Assembly (NCBI GenBank): GCA_030587365.1
Contig: JAUQZE010000006.1
Span: forward strand, 1 to 64,000
Direction: 5' to 3'
Origin: Candidatus Freyarchaeota archaeon
GTDB taxonomy: Archaea > Asgardarchaeota > Jordiarchaeia > Jordiarchaeales > Jordiarchaeaceae
Length of the DNA: 64,000 nucleotides
Positions 9,137-17,392 of the stretch are shown here, piece by piece (the stretch's first letter is position 1; each line of letters starts with the position of its first letter). The notes under the pieces were generated by a model. It had not been told where the DNA came from and ran no database searches. It saw only the letters and a list, made by a program, of their open reading frames with translations. The position numbers and the translations under genes are program-made.

Positions 9137-9152
9137 TGTACAAAAATGTACA
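9137..9152. promoter_or_regulatory. Pair of TRP boxes (TGTACA-N4-TGTACA)
   Basis: TGTACA at 9137-9142 and 9147-9152 are separated by AAAA. Each is a perfect palindrome and the pair is symmetrical. In Methanothermobacter, TrpY binds TGTACA boxes to control trp genes including trpB2. Here the boxes lie in the divergent trpB2/trpY-like intergenic region and abut the TATA-like ATATAAA (9152-9158) of the regulator gene, so autoregulation is likely. The role in this organism is inferred from that family knowledge. Confidence 0.65.
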
Positions 9153-9191
9153 TATAAACTTGATCTTAATAGCATGGAGGATTAAATAAAT

Positions 9192-9695
9192 ATGTGGCGA
9201 AAAACCTCCGAATATTTTGCAGACCACCCAGAAAGACTTGCTGTAGCCAGAGTGCTTGTGGAGAACGGTTTGAACATTAAAAACGAAAGTGTTTACTGCA
9301 ACGAGATTGAGATACCAGTAGTTAGAATAGCTCAGACAGCAAAAGTCGATAGAAGAACCGTTATCGAAACCATAAAAATGATAAACAAAAACGAGGAGCT
9401 CAGAACCATTTTTACTCTCATGAGGTCCGCGGGACTCTCCCTGAGAGAGATAGCACGCCCCCTCAATCTTGGGGTGCTTGAAATCATTCCTGATGATCCT
9501 CGAAGTGTTGGAATATTAGCCAAAGCCTCCACGATTCTCGCTAATGAGGGAATAAGTATCAGACAAGCCCTCACAGACGATCCCGAACTCAGTCCCGAAC
9601 CCAGGCTAACATTAATAGCTGAAAGAAAAATACCCGGAGAATTGATTCCAAAATTTTTGCAGATAAAAGGTGTAGCAAAGGTTTCAATTTATTAA
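9192..9695 (+). CDS. trpY: TrpY-like transcription regulator (HTH plus ACT domain)
   Basis: The 167-residue protein has an N-terminal helix-turn-helix region, residues about 15-60, with VVRIAQTAKVDRRTVIETIKMI. A C-terminal ACT-like amino-acid-sensing domain follows, residues about 95-167 (GVLEIIPDDPRSVGILAKASTILANEGISIRQAL ... KGVAKVSIY). This matches the predicted amino-acid-metabolism regulators of which Methanothermobacter TrpY is the studied example, a repressor that binds tryptophan. Divergent placement from trpB2 with TGTACA boxes between them supports the assignment. The ATG follows GGAGG at 9176-9180. The specific ligand is inferred. Confidence 0.7.
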   Translation: MWRKTSEYFADHPERLAVARVLVENGLNIKNESVYCNEIEIPVVRIAQTAKVDRRTVIETIKMINKNEELRTIFTLMRSAGLSLREIARPLNLGVLEIIPDDPRSVGILAKASTILANEGISIRQALTDDPELSPEPRLTLIAERKIPGELIPKFLQIKGVAKVSIY

Positions 9696-9715
9696 AAAAA
9701 ATAATAATAAGCCAG

Positions 9716-10192
9716 CTAGACGCTTTGTTGGTCTACTCTCCAAACCCCGTCGTCATCGATGCGTACAGTGCATGGTACGGGTGAACCTCTATCACTGCCG
9801 TCAGCGTTCTTGCGTTTAAAGAAGAATTTCCTCGTATTTGGGTACGGGGTTTTATCCTCTTTTAGGAATTCATAGGAGACCCCATAATCCTCGATGTAGT
9901 GTCGCCCCGTCTTCCACCAAAAGTACGCGCTTGATCCTCCTGCGTCGGCCTTCTCCTGTAAATAAAGGGACAGTGTCTTAACCCATGCGCTGCGGTCTCC
10001 CTTCTGAAGAAGCTCGTAGCAGCGGATAGCTATTTCCTTAGGGTCGCCTGTACCTGCTGTCGTCTTTCCTTTAGTTTTAGCTTCAGAGACCTTGCCCGCA
10101 ACTTTCGGGGTTGCTTTTGTCGCAGTCTTGGCGGTGCGCTTGGCACTTCGCTTTCCAGCCTCTTCTGCCTTTCTTTTTGATTTATCAGCCAA
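9716..10192 (-). CDS. Orphan with Lys/Ala-rich basic tail and compact C-terminal domain
   Basis: Residues 1-50 of 158 are almost only Lys, Ala, Thr, Arg, Gly and Glu in repeats such as KRSAKRTAKTATKAT, resembling histone H1-type or bacterial histone-like tails. Residues about 50-158 form a compact domain (DPKEIAIRCYELLQKGDRSAW ... YFWWKTGRHYIEDYG ... VRIDDDGVWRVDQQ); the closing pattern recalls NTF2-like folds, but that is only a guess. The gene is visibly more GC-rich than its neighbours, which suggests transfer. It is convergent with the trpY-like gene, separated by only about 20 bases. A nucleic-acid-binding role is inferred from the tail. Confidence 0.6.
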   Translation of the reverse strand: MADKSKRKAEEAGKRSAKRTAKTATKATPKVAGKVSEAKTKGKTTAGTGDPKEIAIRCYELLQKGDRSAWVKTLSLYLQEKADAGGSSAYFWWKTGRHYIEDYGVSYEFLKEDKTPYPNTRKFFFKRKNADGSDRGSPVPCTVRIDDDGVWRVDQQSV

Positions 10193-10393
10193 GAAAGTTC
10201 CTCCATATAATCTTAATACATTATAAGCATTTTTTATGTTAAGTGTTTTACCTTCTTAAATATTTATGTCGATTTTTACCCCTTTAATCAATTACAAAAA
10301 GGGTCGGTAACAAATAATGCAGGATTTTTCCGCAGCAATTATCTTTCCCAAAATTATTTATGGATGAGCTAGATATTCGCTTTTGGCGATAAT

Positions 10394-11857
10394 ATGAGCA
10401 AGCAAGAGCGTGGTCTTGAAAGTCTGTTCAAGCCGAGAAGCGTTGCTGTGGTTGGTGCCTCTAACACGTTTGGAAAAATTGGGGGCTCTGCTCTGGCTGC
10501 AATTCTTTCCGGGGAATACCAGGGCAAAGTCTATCCTGTGAATCCAAATGAGGATAAAGTTTTTGGACTTGAAACTTATCCTAGTGTTACCTCGATTCCG
10601 GGAGACATTGATCTTGTGGTTATAACGGTTCCCGCTGCCATAGCTCTTGGAGTTTTAAGGGATTGTGAAAAGAAGGGAGTTAAGGCATGCATTATAATAA
10701 CTGCGGGTTTTAAGGAGGTTGGAGCAGAGGGGGAGAAGATGCAGAAGGAGATCTCCGAAATTGGTCACAGGAGCGGAATGAAAATCGTGGGCCCGAACTG
10801 TATGGGCGTTTATAGTGCTTCGGGAAATCTCATTGCCCTAATGAGCCCTATTTGCCCCAATAAGGGAAACGTCGCTATGGTTTCTCAGAGTGGAACTCTT
10901 GGCATGGTGCTTATGGATTCTATCTCCAAAGCGGGTGCTGGTTTTACAAAATTTGTTAGTAGCGGGAATGAAGCTGTCTTAAAATTAGAGGACTACTTGG
11001 AGTACTATAGTGATGATCCCGAAGCAGGGGTAGTTGTTGCCTTTATTGAAGGGACTCGTGACGGTAGAAGGTTCATTAAGGTGGCAAAGGAGATGACCAA
11101 GAGGAAACCCTTTATAGCAATTAAGGTGGGAAAAACTAAAGCGGGGTCTAAGGCCGCTCATTCTCACACAAGTTCAGTAGCTGGCTCAATTCAGGTTTTC
11201 CGCGCAATTGCAAAACAGACAGGAATTACATTAGCAAATAACAGCGATGAACTCATAGATTATGCTACCGCTTTCTCTAAGTGCCCCTTACCAAAAGGAA
11301 GAAGAGTAGGAATCTTAAGCGGAGCTGGAGGATGGGCGGTGCTCTCAGCTGATGCTTGTGAGGAATACGGGCTGGAAGTACCTGAGTTACCAGTGGATGT
11401 GGTGAGTAAAATCAGTGAGAAGGCTCCTAGTTATTGGAGTAAGAGAAATCCGATTGACCTCACCTCCAGTATAGACATGAACCTCTTTAGGTTCTGCGGT
11501 GAGATTCTTTTTGAGAAGGATATTATTGACGTATTGTTATATGCTTACATTGCGTACGACTTTTCAAGCTCATTTAATCCCCTCTCTAAGCTATCGCACT
11601 TCAGCGAAGAAGAAATGGATATGATTAAAAAAATGTCCAAGGGCTTTATGAAAGCTTTTGCGGAAAGCGCTTTAGGCATACATGAAAAGTATAGGAAACC
11701 TGTTTTCTTCGTTACCAGAGACACCGAAGTAGCCGATGCTCTGAAGAATAGCAGTGTCCCAGTTTTTGGAAGCCCTATCAGGGCTGTAAAGTGTATTGAA
11801 AAAATGGTGGAGTATCAGGAGTATCTGGAGAGGAACTCGGAAGCAGAAAAAAAATAA
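10394..11857 (+). CDS. ADP-forming acyl-CoA synthetase, alpha subunit (paralogue 1)
   Basis: The 487-residue product matches the alpha subunit of archaeal acetyl/acyl-CoA synthetase (ADP-forming), which converts acyl-CoA, ADP and phosphate to acid, ATP and CoA. Domains are a CoA-binding Rossmann domain (VAVVGASN, residues 17-24; GPNCMGVY, about 135), a ligase-CoA flavodoxin-like domain with VSQSGTLG and SSGNEA, the phospho-histidine region AAHSHTSSVAGS (about 257), and a third domain with GAGGWAVLSADACE. The ATP-grasp beta subunit is absent from the window. The closely related next gene suggests tandem duplication with divergence in substrate. Such enzymes conserve energy in peptide or sugar fermentation. 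Confidence 0.88.
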   Translation: MSKQERGLESLFKPRSVAVVGASNTFGKIGGSALAAILSGEYQGKVYPVNPNEDKVFGLETYPSVTSIPGDIDLVVITVPAAIALGVLRDCEKKGVKACIIITAGFKEVGAEGEKMQKEISEIGHRSGMKIVGPNCMGVYSASGNLIALMSPICPNKGNVAMVSQSGTLGMVLMDSISKAGAGFTKFVSSGNEAVLKLEDYLEYYSDDPEAGVVVAFIEGTRDGRRFIKVAKEMTKRKPFIAIKVGKTKAGSKAAHSHTSSVAGSIQVFRAIAKQTGITLANNSDELIDYATAFSKCPLPKGRRVGILSGAGGWAVLSADACEEYGLEVPELPVDVVSKISEKAPSYWSKRNPIDLTSSIDMNLFRFCGEILFEKDIIDVLLYAYIAYDFSSSFNPLSKLSHFSEEEMDMIKKMSKGFMKAFAESALGIHEKYRKPVFFVTRDTEVADALKNSSVPVFGSPIRAVKCIEKMVEYQEYLERNSEAEKK

Positions 11858-11963
11858 ATTATTTCAAGTAGTGAATCTACTGGTTTGCTTTCTATTGATT
11901 CAATTTTATGGTTGAAAAGGCATTTATGACGCGGTGATATAAGCTCATTTGTGGTGAAACCCT

Positions 11964-13412
11964 ATGAGAAGCGACCATGATCTGAAACCACTCTTTGAGC
12001 CCAGAAACATTGCGGTGATTGGAGCGACGGATGTTCCGAATAAGATAGGAAATAACGTTATGGGTAACGTGATTTTCAGCGGATTTAAGGGTGAAATTTT
12101 CCCAGTAAATCCTAACTTTCAAAAGGTCTATGAACTTAAGACTTACCCAAAGATTACGGATATTCCTCAGGAAGTGGACCTGGCTGTTATTGTCATTCCC
12201 GCAGAGCATGTTCTCCAAGTCTTTAAAGAGTGTGCTGAAAAGGGGGTAAAAGCATGTATAATAATTACTGCAGGCTTCGGTGAGTCGGGAGAGGAGGGTA
12301 AGAAAATGCAGGAGGAGATTGTTCGAATAGCGCGGGAAAATGGGATAGCAGTAGTTGGTCCCAACTGTATGGGGATTGTTAATACTTCTAGAGATTTAAA
12401 CACCCTGATGACTCGTAATCTTCCAGCTAAGGGAAATATTTCTATGGTGAGTCAATCCGGTACTGTGGGTCTGGTGCTTATGGGAGCGATGGCGGACATG
12501 GGCGGAGGGATTTCCAAATTTGTTAGTAGCGGAAATGAAGCAGTTCTGAAGCTAGATGATTTCTTGGAGTATTTTACATACGACCAAGACACAAAGGTAG
12601 TGGCAGCCTTCATAGAAGGTATTCGCAACGGTGAAAAGTTCTTGAGAGTCGCAAAGGAGTTAACCAAAAGAAAACCGTTCATAGTCATCAAAGCCGGTAG
12701 AACCAGCGCTGGTGCTAACGCGGCACACTCTCACACATCCTCCATCGCTGGATCCGCCCAAATTTTTAATGCGGTAGCGAAACAGAGCAATATCATCACT
12801 TGTGAGAGTACTGAAGAACTCATAGATTATACGGTAGCCTTTTCGGTGGGAGCCCTACCGCAAGGTAGAAGGGTAGGCATCATAACCCCAGGAGGGGGCT
12901 GGGGAGTACTCGCGGCTGATGCGTGCGAGGAGTACGGCTTGGAGGTTTCTAAACTCTCGAAGAGCGTTATTGATAAAATAAGTGAAAAAGCCCCTCCCTA
13001 TTGGAGCCACGGAAATCCCGTGGATCTAGTTGCGACATACAATATTGAGCTGCTCACATGGAGTGGAGAGGTTCTGCTTGAAAATGACGCCGCCGACTCA
13101 TTAATCATTCAGTTTTTCGCCGGTAACCTCTCAACAATGATCAAAAGTTGGAAAAATACTGGAAAAGTGAATAATCAAATGCTTGAAGCAATGATGCAGA
13201 GGTGGAAGCAATTCATGCACAATATAGCCATTGACACAGCAAAAATTGTGGAGAAATATAAAAAACCAGTGTTTTGCATCACAAGAGATCCAGAGTTTAC
13301 CGAAATGCTCGTAAGCCGGAATGTCCCAGCATATGTAGACCCAAGAAGAGCAGCTAAATGCCTTAGTAAGATGCTTGAATACAAGAAGTACTTGGATAAA
13401 AATAAGTTATGA
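11964..13412 (+). CDS. ADP-forming acyl-CoA synthetase, alpha subunit (paralogue 2)
   Basis: This 482-residue paralogue of the gene 107 bases upstream keeps the full domain order: CoA-binding (IAVIGATD; GPNCMGIV), ligase-CoA (VSQSGTVG; SSGNEAVL) and the phospho-histidine segment AAHSHTSSIAGS. The two proteins differ most in the last 130 residues, after PPYWSHGNPVDL, where acyl specificity could change. The ATG at 11964 follows GGTGA. Both alpha subunits must use a beta subunit encoded elsewhere, or one shared beta may serve both. Confidence 0.87.
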   Translation: MRSDHDLKPLFEPRNIAVIGATDVPNKIGNNVMGNVIFSGFKGEIFPVNPNFQKVYELKTYPKITDIPQEVDLAVIVIPAEHVLQVFKECAEKGVKACIIITAGFGESGEEGKKMQEEIVRIARENGIAVVGPNCMGIVNTSRDLNTLMTRNLPAKGNISMVSQSGTVGLVLMGAMADMGGGISKFVSSGNEAVLKLDDFLEYFTYDQDTKVVAAFIEGIRNGEKFLRVAKELTKRKPFIVIKAGRTSAGANAAHSHTSSIAGSAQIFNAVAKQSNIITCESTEELIDYTVAFSVGALPQGRRVGIITPGGGWGVLAADACEEYGLEVSKLSKSVIDKISEKAPPYWSHGNPVDLVATYNIELLTWSGEVLLENDAADSLIIQFFAGNLSTMIKSWKNTGKVNNQMLEAMMQRWKQFMHNIAIDTAKIVEKYKKPVFCITRDPEFTEMLVSRNVPAYVDPRRAAKCLSKMLEYKKYLDKNKL

Positions 13413-13646
13413 AAACCTCCAAACATATCATAGATTAGATAACCAACCTATACTATTGAAATATTTAAGACAATTAACGTAGTTTTCAATTACGGTCGGA
13501 ACGTTTTATAAATTGGTTTTGTTTTATTATTATTAAGTACTATTAATTTTTGTTTAGTTAAAAATAATTTCAAAAATAGTAAACTATGAAATTGATTTCG
13601 GGTTCTATTGTTGTGAGAATAAGAATCTATGGAGGAAAATCAAAAA

Positions 13647-14447
13647 ATGGTAAAATATGAAATTGACTACTGGGCATCGCCGCTTCACCAGGAAAAGATT
13701 GGGATTCGACAGAAGGAAGTCCTTATGAGCCAAAGCCGGCAATTCGATGCCGATATGAATCTTTTTGGAGAACTGAAGAAGGAAAAGGATAAATTTGGTG
13801 TAATAGGGTACAGAACATCGATTTGGGATGAGGAAGAATTAAATAGCGGGGGGAAAAGTGCTTTTAGTCAGAGGTTGGTTATAAAGGGTTTCTCAGAGTC
13901 GGCAGGGAATATTTCATGGTGGGGAAGCATTGAGGAACTGGTCGGCAGATCGATAGCAAAATCTTTTGGTACAGGTGAACCTCTCCCAGTCTTTGCGGTA
14001 ATATTGGATCTTGATAAGCTTGTTCACACAGTGGAGAAGGTTTATCGAGGAGCGCTTAGAACTGATACTTACGCTTTGAGTATGTACAATGAGGACAACG
14101 GAACTGTTGATGCTTACAAAATTATTGGGGAACGTGTAGCTGTGGGAGCGGATTATAAGATTTTTAACGCGGAAAAGAATAAGCAAGTCGGGGCAATCAA
14201 TACCAAAGTATTCAATATTGGCGGAAAATGTGAAATAAACATAAATGAACCAGCCCTATCCAGTAACGATGGTTTTGTTAGGACTCTTATGCTGTTTGCG
14301 TCCACCATAAAGTTTCAGGATGATATTGAAAAACGCACTTTAAACATTTTGAGTGAAATGGAGAAGGGAAAGCTGAAGATTAAACCAGATATTGAAGAAC
14401 TTGGATTGATAAGGAACCCCAGATACTTGAAGACCACGATTGCTTAG
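13647..14447 (+). CDS. Conserved-looking orphan, possible LURP-one/tubby-like fold
   Basis: I do not recognise the family with confidence. The start at 13647 places GGAGG 11 bases upstream; an ATG at 13629 would overlap the ribosome-binding site. The protein is about 266 residues with no signal peptide or transmembrane segment. Residues about 170-210 (ERVAVGADYKIFNAEKN ... VGAINTKVFNIGGKCEI) resemble the strand-turn-strand units of LURP-one/scramblase-like beta barrels. The C-terminal 60 residues are helical and charged. It has its own AT-rich promoter region and a T-tract downstream, so it is probably transcribed alone. Confidence 0.5.
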   Translation: MVKYEIDYWASPLHQEKIGIRQKEVLMSQSRQFDADMNLFGELKKEKDKFGVIGYRTSIWDEEELNSGGKSAFSQRLVIKGFSESAGNISWWGSIEELVGRSIAKSFGTGEPLPVFAVILDLDKLVHTVEKVYRGALRTDTYALSMYNEDNGTVDAYKIIGERVAVGADYKIFNAEKNKQVGAINTKVFNIGGKCEININEPALSSNDGFVRTLMLFASTIKFQDDIEKRTLNILSEMEKGKLKIKPDIEELGLIRNPRYLKTTIA

Positions 14448-14456
14448 AACTCAAAT

Positions 14457-14480
14457 TCCCTTTTTTTAAAAAAATCTTTT
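14457..14480 (+). terminator. T-tract terminator after the orphan
   Basis: An uninterrupted run of seven T (14461-14467), preceded by TTCCC and followed by an A run and TCTTTT, begins a few bases after the stop codon. Archaeal RNA polymerase terminates at such oligo-T tracts without needing a hairpin. Confidence 0.45.
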
Positions 14481-14540
14481 AGAAATGCATATTAAATTGA
14501 ATCTTGTTTATGGAATATATCATTTCTTGAGGAGATTTAG

Positions 14541-14795
14541 ATGTACGTTCTTTTGCTGGAAATGGATATTATACCCGGAACTGAGGAGGCTGTTTTCGAA
14601 AAGATTCACGCCGCGCCAGAAGTAAAAGAGTCTCACGTGGTTACAGGAGATCATGATATTATCGCCATTGTAGCGGCTGATAGTCTAAAAAGAATTTACG
14701 AGGTTGTCATGAACATAAGAAAGCTAAGAGAAATAGTGAGAACCAAAACCCTGCCAGTGGTTAAAGTTTGGAAATCATCTTTGATAAATGATTAG
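14541..14795 (+). CDS. Stand-alone Lrp/AsnC effector (RAM) domain protein 1
   Basis: The 84-residue protein consists only of the dimeric alpha-beta ligand-binding domain of Lrp/AsnC regulators, with no helix-turn-helix. Hallmarks are the first strand VLLLEMDIIPGTEEAVFEKI, the central VTGDHDIIAIVAADS motif and the closing KTLPVVKVWKSS strand. Stand-alone RAM proteins bind amino acids and may modulate Lrp regulators by mixed oligomers. The ATG follows TTGAGGAG. It forms a pair with the next gene, 17 bases downstream, close to the glutamate synthase operon. Confidence 0.85.
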   Translation: MYVLLLEMDIIPGTEEAVFEKIHAAPEVKESHVVTGDHDIIAIVAADSLKRIYEVVMNIRKLREIVRTKTLPVVKVWKSSLIND

Positions 14796-14812
14796 TGGAG
14801 TGATGAGGAAAG

Positions 14813-15064
14813 ATGATGGCCTTTATGATTTTTGACATAGCCCCCGGAGCCGAAAAAGAGGTTTTAGAAGCTTTAGAGAGTGACGAGGCGGTTAGAGATA
14901 TTTACGTAATTGCGGGAGAGCATGATCTGGTGACGATTGTGAATCTACCTGAGTATAATGCAGTATATGAATGGCTCGCTAAAACGCGTACTCTGCCAAA
15001 CGTAAAGCATATTAAATGCTACTTGTGCATGGATACTATTGTTCCCAGAAAGGTTCAAAAATGA
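14813..15064 (+). CDS. Stand-alone Lrp/AsnC effector (RAM) domain protein 2
   Basis: This 83-residue paralogue of the preceding gene has the same fold: AFMIFDIAPGAEKEVLEAL, then VIAGEHDLVTIVNL and the closing VKHIKCYLCMD strand. The conserved G(D/E)HD motif is retained. Two adjacent ATG codons (14813, 14816) follow GAGGAAAG. The pair is transcribed together and converges on gltB3. The presence of two different RAM domains hints at a heteromer or two ligands. A role in amino-acid sensing is inferred from the family. Confidence 0.85.
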   Translation: MMAFMIFDIAPGAEKEVLEALESDEAVRDIYVIAGEHDLVTIVNLPEYNAVYEWLAKTRTLPNVKHIKCYLCMDTIVPRKVQK

Positions 15065-15084
15065 AAAATGTCTCCCTCAACAAC

Positions 15085-15118
15085 GGAGATTTTCGCAGGA
15101 AGATCTCCATTTATCTCC
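15085..15118. terminator. Inverted repeat between convergent RAM and glutamate synthase genes
   Basis: GGAGAT (15085-15090) is complementary to ATCTCC at 15103-15108 and again at 15113-15118, with T-rich DNA following on the plus strand (TTTGTTATTGTTTTATT). The position, between two converging transcription units, suits a bidirectional terminator. Confidence 0.4.
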
Positions 15119-15160
15119 TTTGTTATTGTTTTATTAGTCTCATTATTTCGTTTTAGGAAA

Positions 15161-15895
15161 CTACTCTAGGATGTAAAGTTTTCCGAATGGACGGTGACTT
15201 TTAGAGTGAATTTTGGTAAATTCCAAACCGGCTAAATCCTCGTTAACTTGGAAGTATGAGGAGTACTCAGAGATTAATTCTTTTAAAATTTTTAGGTCTT
15301 CTTCGTTGGGAACATCTATTTCGGCACCAATCCCCAGTGTTTCTTCTGAAACTTTGCCTCTAACGAATATTGTTCCGCCGTGAATGCCGGTTGCGGTGAA
15401 TTTTCCCACGGGGTGTTTCTCATTATTACGGTTCAGAATAACTATTATTCCGCCGGCCATGTATTCCCCTAGAAAATCTTCGGCTTTTCCCCCAACCACT
15501 ATGCTTGGAAAACGGTTCTTATAGGCTTTCATATGGATGCCTGCTCGGTAGCCGACATTGCCTTTAATAAAAATTTTTCCTCCCCTCATGGAGTAACCTA
15601 CCACATCTCTTGCGTCTCCGTGGATGACAACTAATCCCGCATTCATAGTGTTTCCCACACCGTCCTCAGCATTTCCGTAAACAAATATGGAGGTGCCGTC
15701 CATAAAGGCAGCTAAGTCGTTTCCAGGAACACCGTGCAGCCTAATAATTGCTTTACTGCTTTCCAGTCCAGTTCCTATGTATCGGTGTCCATTAACATTC
15801 ACTATATCTATCTCTTTGGCTTCGTCTTTTAGTATGAACTCCTTTAATTTCCTGTTTAACTCCTTATAGTTAAGTCCTTTAGCGTCTATCTGCAT
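15161..15895 (-). CDS. gltB3: Glutamate synthase, GXGXG (C-terminal) domain subunit
   Basis: The 244-residue protein matches the right-handed beta-helix domain of glutamate synthase, encoded as a separate gene in archaea. It shows the repeated G-x-x-G-x-G turns (VYGNAEDGVGNTMNAG; GDARDVVGYSMRGG; KGNVGYRAGIHMK; EYMAGGIIVIL), a structural scaffold between the amidotransferase and FMN domains. It is the last gene of a four-gene operon, starting three bases after gltB2. The length is normal for the stand-alone form. Confidence 0.9.
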   Translation of the reverse strand: MQIDAKGLNYKELNRKLKEFILKDEAKEIDIVNVNGHRYIGTGLESSKAIIRLHGVPGNDLAAFMDGTSIFVYGNAEDGVGNTMNAGLVVIHGDARDVVGYSMRGGKIFIKGNVGYRAGIHMKAYKNRFPSIVVGGKAEDFLGEYMAGGIIVILNRNNEKHPVGKFTATGIHGGTIFVRGKVSEETLGIGAEIDVPNEEDLKILKELISEYSSYFQVNEDLAGLEFTKIHSKSHRPFGKLYILE

Positions 15896-15898
15896 TTT

Positions 15899-17392
15899 TT
15901 ACTCACCCGCCGCTTTAATTCCCAAGATTTCCAAGGTCTTTTGGTCTATTCCGATTCCTCTCAAACGTTCTCTGTTGTATCGGAGGCTTTCAATCGCATT
16001 CATTCCCAAGGCTCCTAGAACTTCCTTTAGCTCCATGGTCCAAGCGATAATCAAGTTGTAAACTCTTCTGGAGGCGACTTCTGGATCAAGCCTTCTAGCT
16101 AGATCGGGTCTGGTTGTGCATATTCCCCAGGCGCAGGTTCCTCTATAACACTGTTGACACACCGTACATCCCATAGCTATCAGTGCTGGTGTAACAATTG
16201 CCACAGCATCAGCTCCAAGAGCTATAGCCTTAACAACATCAGCGGCAAATCTTATGCTTCCGCTGGCAATGAGTGAGACCTCGTTTCTTATTCCCTCGTC
16301 GCGTAACCTTTTGTCCACACTAGCAAGAGCAACCTCTATAGGTATACCCAAATGGTTTCTAACTATTTCAGGAGCCGCACCGGTTCCCCCTCTAAAACCA
16401 TCGATTGTTATTGCGTCTGCACCTGCTCGGGCGATTCCACTGGCAATGGCTGCACTGTTGTGAACCGCCGCTATTTTAACGAAAACTGGTTTCATGTAAT
16501 CTGTTTCTTCTTTAAGAGCGTAGATTAGCTGAGACAAATCCTCAATTGAATATATATCGTGATGAGGGGCTGGCGACAGGGCGTCTGTGTGAACCGGTAT
16601 CATTCTAGTTTCCGCAATGTCCTCAGTAACTTTCTCCCCCGGTAAATGGCCTCCTATTCCTGGTTTCGCACCCTGCCCTATTTTAATTTCCACAGCGGCA
16701 CCAACTTCTAAATACTTGGAATGAACACCGAAGCGCCCTGAAGCCACTTGTACGATTATATGGTCTCCGAGTTCATAGAGGTCAGGATGTAATCCCCCTT
16801 CACCGGATCCCATTAGGGTTCCCGCTTTACTTGCCGCCATGGCTAGGGCTTTGTGGGCGTTGAGACTGATTGCACCATATGATACGTGACCGATGATTAT
16901 GGGAGTATTAATCATAATGTTGGGTGTTATTTCTGTTTCCAAACTGAAATCTTCGGCGATTTTTAATTGTTTTGGTTTTTTGCCAAGATATGTGTTGACT
17001 TCTATAGGCTCCCTTAATGGATCTATGGAAGGGTTTGTTACCTGGCAAGCGTCGATAACTATTTGGTCGAACAAGCAGGGATAGTTGATATCGTTTCCCA
17101 TGCCCGCGATTATCATGCCACCGGTTTCAGCTTGTTTCATTATGTCTAATCTTACTTCGGGAGTCCAAGTTGGATGCGGTGAAAAGGTGATTTCGTTTTT
17201 CTTAATCGTTATGGCACCGTTAGGACATTTACTGGCGCACCTCAAACATGCGACACACTTTTGGTCTTTGGCAACTATTCTATCCTCTCTCTCATCGTAG
17301 GATAGGGCTTCAAAAGAGCAGTTTACTGTGCATCTCTTGCATTTTTCGCACTTGTCACTGTCAATTACTACACTAAATTGAGGGGGAAACAT
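15899..17392 (-). CDS. gltB2: Glutamate synthase, FMN/Fe-S central subunit with N-terminal ferredoxin domain
   Basis: The 497-residue protein makes glutamate from 2-oxoglutarate and ammonia released by the amidotransferase subunit. The first 60 residues carry two [4Fe-4S] motifs (CEKCKRCTVNC and CVACLRCASKCP). The FMN barrel has GEGGLHP, KIGQGAKPGIGGHLP, TIDGFRGGTGAAP and ASGSIRFAADVVKAIALGAD. A Cys cluster CTVCQQCYRGTCAWG provides the [3Fe-4S] site. The N-terminal ferredoxin domain and the absence of an NAD(P)H-oxidising GltD suggest a ferredoxin-type electron input. Its start overlaps the gltB1 stop by one base. Confidence 0.92.
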   Translation of the reverse strand: MFPPQFSVVIDSDKCEKCKRCTVNCSFEALSYDEREDRIVAKDQKCVACLRCASKCPNGAITIKKNEITFSPHPTWTPEVRLDIMKQAETGGMIIAGMGNDINYPCLFDQIVIDACQVTNPSIDPLREPIEVNTYLGKKPKQLKIAEDFSLETEITPNIMINTPIIIGHVSYGAISLNAHKALAMAASKAGTLMGSGEGGLHPDLYELGDHIIVQVASGRFGVHSKYLEVGAAVEIKIGQGAKPGIGGHLPGEKVTEDIAETRMIPVHTDALSPAPHHDIYSIEDLSQLIYALKEETDYMKPVFVKIAAVHNSAAIASGIARAGADAITIDGFRGGTGAAPEIVRNHLGIPIEVALASVDKRLRDEGIRNEVSLIASGSIRFAADVVKAIALGADAVAIVTPALIAMGCTVCQQCYRGTCAWGICTTRPDLARRLDPEVASRRVYNLIIAWTMELKEVLGALGMNAIESLRYNRERLRGIGIDQKTLEILGIKAAGE

